From NCBI GenBank assembly GCA_000697335.1, contig JNEM01006757.1, positions 1 through 17,936 of the forward strand: DNA of 17,936 nt, read 5' to 3'. This DNA is from Conidiobolus incongruus B7586. Its lineage: Eukaryota > Entomophthoromycota > Entomophthoromycetes > Entomophthorales > Conidiobolaceae. Under the pieces are notes generated by a model, which was given only the letters and a program-made list of their open reading frames with translations, searched no databases and was not told the origin of the DNA. The position numbers and the translations under genes were made by a program. This document shows positions 1 through 7,281 of the stretch, piece by piece; position 1 is the first letter of the stretch, and the number at the start of each line of letters is the position of its first letter.

Positions 1-486
1 AATTTGACAAGCATCCAAAAGTGCTCTTCTTTGTCTGTCATTATAGTATCCAGGAACAGAGACAACAACGTCAGAAACAGGGCCTTTGATTTCAGCAGCA
101 GTAGTATCTCTGAGTTTGGCCAAGTACATGGCAGTCAATTGAGTAGCAGAGAATTTGGTTGGAGTACCCAAGTAGTTGACTTCAACACCAACTTCACCAT
201 CAACATCAACCAATTTAGCATTAACAAACTTACTTTCAATTTCTTGGATATCTTCATCTTCGAGCTTCTTACCGATTAATCTCTTGATAGATCCAACAGT
301 GTTTTTGAAGTTGCTAGTTTCTTGAGTCTTGGCACCTTCGGCAATGTAACGTTGGCGAGGACCGAAAGAAACCAAAGAGGGGTTAGCTCTGTTAGAAACT
401 TCGTTGGCAATAACATCGATACCACGATTACGGGCAACGGCAATATAGGAAGCCAAATTACCCAAATCAAAACCTACTACTGACAT
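1..486 (-). CDS. SSE1: Hsp110 / Sse1-type chaperone, N-terminal part (gene runs off the window)
   Basis: Read on the minus strand from the ATG at 486, the frame stays open for 162 codons to base 1, so the 3' part lies outside the window. The protein begins MSVVGFDLGNLASYIAVARN and continues with NEVSNRANPSLVSFGPRQRY, KTQETSNFKNTVGSIKRLIG, FSATQLTAMYLAKLRDT and VVVSVPGYYNDRQRRALLDA. This is the first part of the Hsp70-like ATPase domain, with the phosphate-1 loop as FDLGN, and the NEVSNR and FKNTVG words typical of fungal Hsp110 rather than of canonical Hsp70. Known for the family: Hsp110 is a cytosolic nucleotide exchange factor for Hsp70 and a holdase that helps refold and disaggregate proteins; full length is about 700 residues. 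The start is well placed because family members begin with almost the same MSVVG or MSTPFG. No intron is seen in this part. Heat-shock elements and a TATA box lie upstream (separate entries). Confidence 0.95.
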   Translation of the reverse strand, partial: MSVVGFDLGNLASYIAVARNRGIDVIANEVSNRANPSLVSFGPRQRYIAEGAKTQETSNFKNTVGSIKRLIGKKLEDEDIQEIESKFVNAKLVDVDGEVGVEVNYLGTPTKFSATQLTAMYLAKLRDTTAAEIKGPVSDVVVSVPGYYNDRQRRALLDACQI

Positions 487-613
487 GATGATTCACTATG
501 TATATATGTATATCTGATTATTAAATATTTAGATAAAATACAAAACAGTAAAGAATACTGATCAAACGGTTAGGATAGTGATTTTATTACATTCTATGTC
601 GACTTAAGTCGTG

Positions 614-621
614 TTTATATA
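614..621 (-). promoter_or_regulatory. TATA box of the Hsp110 gene
   Basis: The minus strand reads TATATAAA here, about 128 bp before the ATG at 486. It lies between the start codon and the two heat-shock elements, which is the normal order for a fungal heat-shock promoter. A 12-bp palindrome (CGACTTAAGTCG, 600-611) lies directly downstream; its meaning is unknown. In such AT-rich DNA a TATA match alone is weak, so the support is mainly positional. Confidence 0.5.
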
Positions 622-647
622 GTTGATCTAAATTTGAGTTGGGTTTA

Positions 648-655
648 GAAGGTTC
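648..655 (-). promoter_or_regulatory. Heat-shock element, two units (proximal)
   Basis: The sequence GAAGGTTC is two inverted nGAAn units, GAA-nn-TTC, the head-to-head arrangement bound by Hsf1. It lies about 27 bp upstream of the TATA box of the Hsp110 gene. Two units alone are the minimal half of a normal site, so it gains weight mainly from the stronger element at 761-773. Confidence 0.5.
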
Positions 656-760
656 TAGCAATTCGAGCGCGCTGTTGATGAGAATTTTTGTCAAAAGAAA
701 TAGTGGACGAATAAATTTGAGTGAAATTTTAAATTCAATTTGGGATAACTTAATTTCTCA

Positions 761-773
761 TTCTAGAATATTC
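761..773 (-). promoter_or_regulatory. Heat-shock element, three perfect units (distal)
   Basis: TTCTAGAATATTC is three uninterrupted alternating units, TTC-nn-GAA-nn-TTC, which is the canonical perfect binding site for an Hsf1 trimer. It is about 275 bp before the Hsp110 start codon and 140 bp upstream of the TATA box. Hsp110 genes in fungi are well-known Hsf1 targets, so site and gene fit each other. Confidence 0.7.
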
Positions 774-1226
774 ATCCAGATTATAGTCATCAATAATTAA
801 AAGAATTACTTAATAACAATTTAGCATTTTTATTTCAAAAACTTGAAACATTAGCTTAATATTTTTAATAGTAATCTTTCATTATAATGAAAAACCAATA
901 TAATTCATTTATCGGCTACCTATTATAAGTAAAAATATTAATAAAAATGTATATCAGTACAAATGGGATTTTAATTGATATCTGTAGAACAAAAATGTTA
1001 TTTTAAGTCTATTTAACTTGATCTGAAATGGATATAAAGTTGTTTTTTGTTCTATTTTACTTAAATGATATCACTTATAAGAATTCTTAAATTATCAGTA
1101 AATAATATTATCCAATTTTATTCAATCGAGCAACGAGTATTATGATATTATCAAATATATAAATCATACAACTGTATAGTCTGTTAGTTCTAATGTAACT
1201 ATCAAATATTATTTAATCTTTGTCAT

Positions 1227-1250
1227 AATTATCTAATTATCTAATTATCT
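1227..1250. repeat. Short tandem repeat, 3 x AATTATCT
   Basis: Three exact head-to-tail copies of the 8-mer AATTATCT occupy this stretch. It lies in non-coding spacer and is probably a minor minisatellite. Confidence 0.85.
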
Positions 1251-1282
1251 TTTATATATATTCGACTATGAAGTCTTTAAAT

Positions 1283-1300
1283 ATTATTATTATTATTATT
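1283..1300. repeat. Microsatellite (ATT)6
   Basis: Six perfect ATT units lie in intergenic DNA. No function is implied; the locus could vary in length between strains. Confidence 0.9.
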
Positions 1301-2286
1301 GTATCAAATATTCAACAAAATAGAATTAATTTATATATCCACATGGTAAATGTGACAGATTTTTTTCAAAGATTTAAAATAATAAAAAAATGAACTCAGT
1401 TTGAAGTCAAATATAAATAGTTATTTTTCAAAATTTCAGATTTAGCTTGAGTATTAAAATTATTTGATATTCAATGATAATCTATTATAATTACAAATGA
1501 ATGTCATATCAAAAAAAATTTTGTTAAATATATTCAAATCAAAGGCTTAGAAACTATTACGAAATTTAAATCCATTTAATTTACAAAAATATTTAGAATT
1601 AATAAATTGGTTTCTATTTGAATATCAATTTAATAATTTATTTTTGAATGTTTTAAGCTATTAATATTTTGGAAATACAATATATATATATGATTTTTAT
1701 ACAGAAATTCTATATATTATTTTTAGAACTTCAACCCTTTACAATTATTAAAGAAAATTAAAGCATCACACTTTATTCTAGTTTGAAACATATGAAATTT
1801 ATAATTATTATATTGTTCGGAATTCTGGTTAATAGCATTTGTTTCTTCTTTTGATTATCATATCTTTATAACTGAAAATATTAGTTATCATCTTTTGATT
1901 CCAACAACAGGTCATCCTAATTATTTTACTAACAATCAATATTTTGAAATTTCTTAATTGAAAAATGAGAATATTAAAAAAGAAAATCTATACTAGATTA
2001 ACATCAATACACTCTCCAAAAAATGAATGATACTAAATAAAGTAAAATTTATCAGAGATATGATTTCACCTTGTATCAAATTAATCTACCATCACGCCAT
2101 CACTATATTTAAACATTAAAAAATTATTAATTAAAATGATTTAAATTCATAACAAAACTATATTTTTACACTAAAATATGGGTTAGATATTATAATTAAA
2201 ATAAATCTGTGATTAATTAAATTTTTGGATAGATTTTCATGTGAACGTGAGTTTCTATTGTTGTACACTTGGGGAAGGAAGAGAAG

Positions 2287-3273
2287 TTAATGAAAGCTGT
2301 GAGGTATGAAGAGAGATTTGAATTGTTCCATGAAAATAAAGGTCAATACGGTATGGGGACCCATGCGGAAATAGAGTGCGGTGTATCCCTTGAAAATTCC
2401 TCGAAAACCTTCCGTTTTTAGAATACTTGAGAAGCAATGTATCATATTGCGGTACAGCTTACCCTTACCAGTTTTAGGATCAATAGGTTGGTTGAACATT
2501 CTGGTAGTCATAACATCGAAGGGATTCATTGCAGTACATACGAGAAGACCACTACATAAACTAGCGAGTGTATGGAGACAGAGACCATCTTCAAGATAGC
2601 CTCTGGCGAGGATACCCTTTTTGACATAATCATAAGAAGTTAATTGGACGGAAGTACCTACACCAGTTCTCACTACTGCAGGCATACTTCTCCTGAGCCA
2701 ACCGCCAAGACCATTCTCCTGATAAATACTCCTAAGAGCGCTGAGAACACCATTGTAGTGATGCTGAGTACCGATAGGAAGATGTGGAGAATAAGCTTGG
2801 AGACGAGTCTTGGCCATAAAGAAGGGCGATCCGAGGAAAGCAGCAAGCATTCCGGAAACTGCACCAGCACCGATGCTGGTAGCGAAAACTCCCGAGGTGG
2901 AAGTCACTCCGAGTTGATGGATCATGGAATCTTTGAAAATATCATAGCAACCGAAGCGGGTACCATTCATGATAAGTTGGTAGCCATAGGCAGCTTTGAG
3001 ACCTCTTTGAAGGCCTCTTAAGCCCTCATGCTGGTAAACCAATCGGAGCGCTTGAGGAAGATTTTGATAGGGCTTGTTAAATAACTGGTTCCTTTTTACT
3101 AGCTCGCCTTGGAGCTGTAACCTTGTTTTGATCACTTCAAAGGGATTGGAAAAAGTGACCGCGCAGCATGCGCCCAGAGCACCCGAAGCAAAGCTAGCGG
3201 ACCTGAGGTAAAGGTTTGGATCAGGGGTGATCATAGGAGTTATTGATATGGATGGGCGATGTTTGGTAGACAT
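2287..3273 (-). CDS. OAC1: Mitochondrial carrier, oxaloacetate carrier type (Oac1)
   Basis: This is an intact 328-residue protein of normal length for the mitochondrial carrier (SLC25) family: three tandem repeats of about 100 residues, each with two membrane helices, for the inner mitochondrial membrane. The signature of repeat 1 is PFEVIKTR (residues 44-51) and of repeat 3 is PFDVMTTR (251-258). Repeat 2 reads PFFMAKTR (150-157), with Phe where most carriers have Asp or Glu; yeast Oac1 has PLFLVKTR at the same place. GLQRGLKAAYGYQLIMNGTR (87-106) and RTGVGTSVQL (202-211) also track Oac1 closely. In yeast, Oac1 imports oxaloacetate and sulfate and exports alpha-isopropylmalate for leucine synthesis. 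The SLC25A34/35 group is the alternative label. The ATG at 3273 leaves a short 22-25 residue lead before helix 1, as expected. No intron is seen. A Leu3-type site lies upstream at 3526-3535. Confidence 0.9.
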   Translation of the reverse strand: MSTKHRPSISITPMITPDPNLYLRSASFASGALGACCAVTFSNPFEVIKTRLQLQGELVKRNQLFNKPYQNLPQALRLVYQHEGLRGLQRGLKAAYGYQLIMNGTRFGCYDIFKDSMIHQLGVTSTSGVFATSIGAGAVSGMLAAFLGSPFFMAKTRLQAYSPHLPIGTQHHYNGVLSALRSIYQENGLGGWLRRSMPAVVRTGVGTSVQLTSYDYVKKGILARGYLEDGLCLHTLASLCSGLLVCTAMNPFDVMTTRMFNQPIDPKTGKGKLYRNMIHCFSSILKTEGFRGIFKGYTALYFRMGPHTVLTFIFMEQFKSLFIPHSFH

Positions 3274-3523
3274 GAGTTAAATATATGGGGAAAGAATGAG
3301 ATTAATAAATAAAAAATAATACAATTTATCGAGCGTTATGAACAATCGAAAAACTATACGGCAAAAAGGGTCTTATTTTTCGATTAACAACGCATATTAT
3401 TTCTCTTCACTCTCAAAGCTGTTACAAATTCTAAAAGAGCAAACTGCGGTCAATGCACTTCATTTAAATATCGGGTGCTCGAGTTTAGTCATGTTGACAA
3501 TTCTTGATCCATTCACTCACCAT

Positions 3524-3537
3524 TTCCGAATTCGGAA
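3524..3537. promoter_or_regulatory. CCG-N4-CGG palindrome, possible Leu3-type zinc-cluster site
   Basis: TTCCGAATTCGGAA is a perfect 14-bp palindrome whose core, CCG-AATT-CGG (3526-3535), is an everted pair of CGG triplets four bases apart. Known: the Zn2Cys6 regulator Leu3 binds everted CCG-N4-CGG sites, best as CCGGNNCCGG, and in yeast OAC1 is counted among Leu3 targets because Oac1 moves the leucine precursor alpha-isopropylmalate. The palindrome is about 253 bp upstream of the OAC1-type ATG. A near-match to a Gcn4/AP-1 site (minus strand ATGACTAA, 3485-3492) lies 32 bp away. The inner NN differ from the strongest Leu3 consensus, so another zinc-cluster factor is possible. Confidence 0.45.
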
Positions 3538-5094
3538 GGGTTTGCCACCAATCACAAACCAGGTTAGATTCCTTTCAACTAAATCGAATCTACCACTCGC
3601 AAAAATGATTGAATAATCAAAACTATCAGCCAATCGCAGCAAATAGTGGAACTTCAATTTTCACATGAACTTAATTATCCCATTATTCTAAATTTATTGC
3701 GAATTGGAATTAAGGAAAAAAGAACTGAAATCAATTTGATTGGTGGATAAGTATTATACCTAAATCGTGATTCAACGAAACTTTCCCCAACGCTTCTCAA
3801 ATGATTACCCCAACACTTTAATCTTACATGAGAACGACTTTCAAAGCTTTTGAATTGCATCAAAAACATATTTAAATTAAAGGAGTACACCATGTAAGAA
3901 GGTAATTAACTTAAATTTGGGCGTAAATCTTGGTTTTATTCTCCGCACAAAATTATCCTAATGAAATCATCTTACCATCACATTCAAATTTATGAATGAT
4001 TTCAACCTTTCATCATTTCAATTCCAATTCTAACAAATTAATTTAACTTATTCCGATCTATTCCGATTCCCTTGATAATAATTTTTTGAATTGTTACGCC
4101 TGAATAACAAATAATTGTATTAAACCAATTTTAGTAATATTAATAAAAAGAAGAGATGTTGATAAAATGCGATACAAATACTATCAATGACTATAACAAT
4201 TTTTTGAAAAATATGAATAGTGACAAATTGGCCAATATTCAAAATCATGAATAGATAAACATTGATTAAATTGAAATCCGTTCCGAAATCAATTCTTAAC
4301 TCATGCCATAAGCTGATAAATAAATAATTATTTATCATGTACCATATAAATATTTCTATTAAATTATTTCAATCTATTAAATATTTTATTAAATTTTAAG
4401 AATGTAAGCTATAATAGTAATATATATTTTTATCAAGAAAATATTTTTTATGTAAAATATAAAACAATGTAATATAAAAAATAATTCTATTTTTAATTTT
4501 TTAAAGCATGTAATGAGCCTAAACTTTATTTTTAAATTTATAATCAATTTTAACTAGTAATAAAATGATTTTCTATCATAAATTACACATAGTTGAATCG
4601 TTTTGAATATAAATGTGATTATCTATTATTAGGGTAATATTTTTATAAATAATTATAAATCAATATAGTATAATAAATTTGATAAAAATAAATCGAAGCA
4701 AAAAGTTAACAAAGTTAAATAAAATTGAAAAAATTTTGGAGGGTTTAAAATTAATTAGTTGTAAATATACTTTTGATACAAGAATATAATTAAAGAGTAG
4801 TAAAGCTAAAATTTTGATATATTTAATGATTAAAATTCTATTTTAATGATAAAAAGTGTAGAGTTTTTATTCTGAAGAAAAAGATTTAATTCCATAACAA
4901 ATTGAAGGTGTATTTCAAGATATTCTGATTAATATATTGTTTGAATATAGGTAAAGTTAGATAATTTTCAAGAAAAATTGACTTTTCATTTTGATAATGA
5001 TTTCGGTCAATTTGACCAAAAAACTTTGGAAAATAAATCACAAAGGTTTTGAAAATAATAAAAAAATGTGATCTCAATGGTTTCTCCCAACTGT
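3538..5094. other. Spacer between the divergent OAC1-type and Ku80 genes
   Basis: The first part (to about 3900) is less AT-rich than the rest and probably belongs to the regulatory region of the carrier gene. After that the DNA is strongly AT-rich. Short open frames occur on both strands, but none has convincing protein character, a good start context or a recognisable motif. No tRNA, rRNA or mobile-element ends were recognised. Confidence 0.55.
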
Positions 5095-5370
5095 CAAGGC
5101 CCACTAGTGACCATATACAGAAAGATATAGAATATTGAGGTGCATTTTAAAGTCTCAATACCGAGGACCAGATTAATCTCGCCAACCGAATTCAGCCCAA
5201 AGGCGAACTCAAGGTCGGAAATGAGAGAAATCCTTAACGGAACCGATAGAAACTTTGCAATGCTCATTCTCAGATAGGGGTGAATGGACTATAAGCTATG
5301 CCTCGCAAATAACGAAGCTAATCCCGTAGATTTAGCTTTCCAATCTTAGACCCTTAGTTTGCATATCATT
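5095..5370. other. Unidentified GC-raised island with hairpins; possible structured non-coding RNA gene
   Basis: This stretch is visibly richer in G and C than the AT-rich spacer on both sides and is not obviously coding: all six frames are interrupted. It holds several clean inverted repeats: TATTGAG/CTCAATA (5133-5139 with 5154-5160, 14-base loop), TCGCC/GGCGA flanking an 18-base loop (about 5178-5205), and AAGCTAA/TTAGCTT (about 5314-5337, 10-base loop). I compared it mentally with U1-U6, U3, SRP RNA, RNase P, RNase MRP, 5S and tRNA landmarks and found no convincing match on either strand. It lies 154-430 bp upstream of the Ku80 start. Alternatives are a decayed gene fragment or a conserved regulatory block. 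The boundaries are approximate. Confidence 0.3.
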
Positions 5371-5523
5371 AACAAAAAACTTAGCAATTCATTGAATTTA
5401 AAAATACTTTGATGATCTATTATAGTATTATGGGATTCACTGAAATATTGAATGGATGACATCTATTAAAAAGTTTTAGATAATTGATGAGAAATTTCAT
5501 TGTATCTCTTAAACTCAACAAAA

Positions 5524-7015
5524 ATGGGACAAAAATCCATTACAATAATATTATTAGACTGTGGTCCCCGCAATACTTTTTCAAATGGCGAAGATCTATG
5601 GTATATTAAATTAGCTAAACAGATAATCTATAAAAAAGTAATGATAATTTTGAATATTTATTCCTATATTTATTAATAAATGTATATTTAAAATAGTTAA
5701 TATATAAGTTGAAAACAGATTTGATAGGTATTGTGGAGTTAGGTAAAAAGAAGCCTCAAAAAGTAACTTTAAAAGACGTCGTAAGAGTTCTCAAACCTCT
5801 CAACCCTATCGAGAACAAAGATTTAGATTTAGTTAAAAATATCCAACCTACTGAATATGACGCTAATGGTATTTTTCATTATAACTTATTCTAATCTCTA
5901 ATTTAATATGTATATTTTATATAGTTTATGAAGGAATAATAGTATCGTGTAATTTATTGACAGAGAACTATAAATATAAAAATTACGATAAGAATATCAT
6001 ATTAATAAGTCGAGAGCCTTACATTACTGAGAACAAGGACCTCCAAGAGAAGTTAGTAAGATGTTTTAATTTATTAAACATCCAATTGAGTTGGTGGGGA
6101 GCTTCCAACCAAGAAGACAGCCAATTTTTAAAATTTTTTAAAGAGATAAGGCTCCAAAGTTGTGTGGAGTGGGATTTGGTCAGTGATCTCTATCATATTT
6201 GGAACACTCAGTTGGATGAAACTAGATCTGTGTCTTCCGTGATCAAATTGGGATTATACTTGGGCAATTTTAGAGATATTTACAAGAGTTTTAGTTTTCC
6301 TCTTGTAGGTTACAAGTATTATGTACTGGATGAGAAGGATAAGATCATTGCGATAGCTAACAAACAAATTAAGCGTACCAACGGCGAAGATAAGAGCTAC
6401 TATCTTGCTAATTCCAGAATATCGCAGGCGTTTTATCTTAAGCGTCTCGATCCAACTCCCAACTCGTGTCTGATCCATGGCTTTATACCCTTTAGCAATC
6501 TATCAGTACTTCATTTTCATTCTCCACCCATCCACTTCTACATCCAATCGTCAGCACCCAAAAGCCTTATTGAACTGTTTACAGAATTCATTCAAGCATT
6601 GATCGATTCCAACCATGCAATTCTAGTACGTTTAAATCACGAGCAAACCAATTTATTGTCTATGGCGATTTTAATACCCAAATTCAATGAATATAAAATC
6701 CCAAGTTTCATTTGTCGATTGCTTCCATTCAACAGGGAACACATTCGACCCTATCTGATAGGTCCTACAACCTGCCAAAATCATCTCAATAGCGAATCCC
6801 TCATCGACAAGTTTATGGATCAGCTCACAATTATCGACGATAGTGAACTTGATTTGAGTCGAATTGTCCAGCCACCATCAAGTCGTTTGGAACCATTAGT
6901 TACTACTGACCAATTGATGGAATACTTGCCATCAACTGTTAAGAACAATTTAATCAAATGGAACTCCAATCAATTTAATTTGAAGCAGATCTTTGATAAA
7001 TATACTTCAAATTAA
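5524..7015 (+). CDS. KU80: Ku80 (Ku86) DNA end-binding subunit, three exons
   Basis: I read join(5524..5637, 5697..5868, 5925..7015), 458 residues. Exon 1 starts MGQKSITIILLDCGPRNT, the first strand of the vWA-like domain. Exon 2 gives KTDLIGIVELG and DLDLVKNIQPTEYDAN, matching the Ku80 pattern of KTD-x-IGIV followed by an iqp segment. Exon 3 continues with YEGIIVSCNLL and NIILISREPYITENKDLQEK. The Ku beta-barrel follows: IKLGLYLGN near 202, LVGYKYYVL near 222, CLIHGFIPFSNL near 277, AILVRL near 327 and LLPFNREHIRPYLI (361-374), then SESLIDKFMDQL, which corresponds to the ALIDSM region of Ku80. Family role: with Ku70 it forms a ring on broken DNA ends for non-homologous end joining and acts at telomeres. 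It is much shorter than yeast (629) or human (732) Ku80; the C-terminal arm is reduced and no extra C-terminal domain is present. Ku70 is the less likely alternative. Confidence 0.8.
5638..5696 (+). other. Intron 1 of the Ku80 gene
   Basis: The donor GTAATG follows codon 38 (AAA), phase 0, and the acceptor is AATAG at 5692-5696. A second in-frame acceptor, ATAAG ending at 5708, would remove four residues (LIYK). The longer protein keeps better spacing between the first vWA helix and the KTD strand of known Ku80 proteins, so I prefer 5696. Both choices keep the reading frame. Confidence 0.6.
5869..5924 (+). other. Intron 2 of the Ku80 gene
   Basis: A 56-base GT-AG intron has donor GTATTT, two CTAAT branch-point candidates (5891-5895 and 5898-5902) and acceptor ATATAG. 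It splits a valine codon (phase 1). Splicing joins DAN to VYEGIIVSC and removes the in-frame stop that ends the upstream open frame. The result gives continuous alignment to the Ku80 vWA domain. Confidence 0.8.
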
Positions 7016-7027
7016 TACTAAGCTGTG

Positions 7028-7033
7028 AATAAA
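7028..7033 (+). terminator. Probable poly-A signal of the Ku80 gene
   Basis: AATAAA lies 13 bases after the Ku80 stop codon, and another AATAAA occurs near 7080. The gap to the converging gene is only 266 bp, so both 3' untranslated regions must end inside it. The hexamer is common by chance in DNA this AT-rich. Confidence 0.4.
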
Positions 7034-7281
7034 TATCTTTACATTGTCTATCTATTAAAAGTTTATCTTGAAAATTTGAATAAAGATTTGGTTCGATTTA
7101 GAATATAATAGAATTTATTATGAAGTGAATTATTATAGATTTAATTATTCAGATTACTAGTGCGCAAGTAATATAATAGAACACGGTCCTAATTATCTAG
7201 AAAAAGTATATCTTGAGCAATATTGAGTATAAAAGCGAATTGAAAATGAATCAACTTGAGATATTACATACTTTCATTATT

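Larger units (their letters stand above)
774..2286. other. AT-rich spacer between the Hsp110 promoter and the 3' end of the OAC1-type gene
   Basis: I see no open frame with protein-like composition, no tRNA or rRNA, and no mobile-element ends. The stretch holds simple-sequence runs (1227-1250 and 1283-1300, listed separately) and many poly-A or poly-T tracts. Its right end must contain the 3' untranslated region of the carrier gene, whose stop codon is at 2287-2289. No poly-A signal stands out against the AT background. Confidence 0.6.

Noticed and set aside
4-279. Plus-strand 91-codon frame at the left edge
   Set aside because: Antisense shadow of the Hsp110 coding sequence, which is certain on the minus strand.
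1227-1300. Short tandem units as a possible CRISPR-like or regulatory array
   Set aside because: The units are head-to-tail with no spacers, very short and AT-only, in a eukaryotic genome; simple slippage explains them.
3338-3616. Plus-strand open frame of 92 codons upstream of the carrier gene
   Set aside because: No recognisable motif, no clear homology pattern, and it overlaps the probable regulatory region with the CCG-N4-CGG palindrome. It may be conserved non-coding DNA; I cannot support it as a gene.
5131-5274. Plus-strand 48-codon frame in the GC island with a segment (EMREILNGTDRNFAMLI) faintly like the start of class I DAHP synthases
   Set aside because: The resemblance covers only about 17-30 residues, lacks the following GPCSIHD motif in any frame, and the expected preceding spacing is wrong. 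It is kept only as a possible decayed fragment.
5709-5894. Open frame beginning with TTG as an independent small gene
   Set aside because: It is exon 2 of the Ku80 gene read through into intron 2; its content matches the Ku80 vWA domain and it has no ATG of its own.
7088-7106. GGTTCGATT, resembling a tRNA T-loop
   Set aside because: No 5-bp stem around it and no D-arm, anticodon arm or acceptor stem at the right distances.
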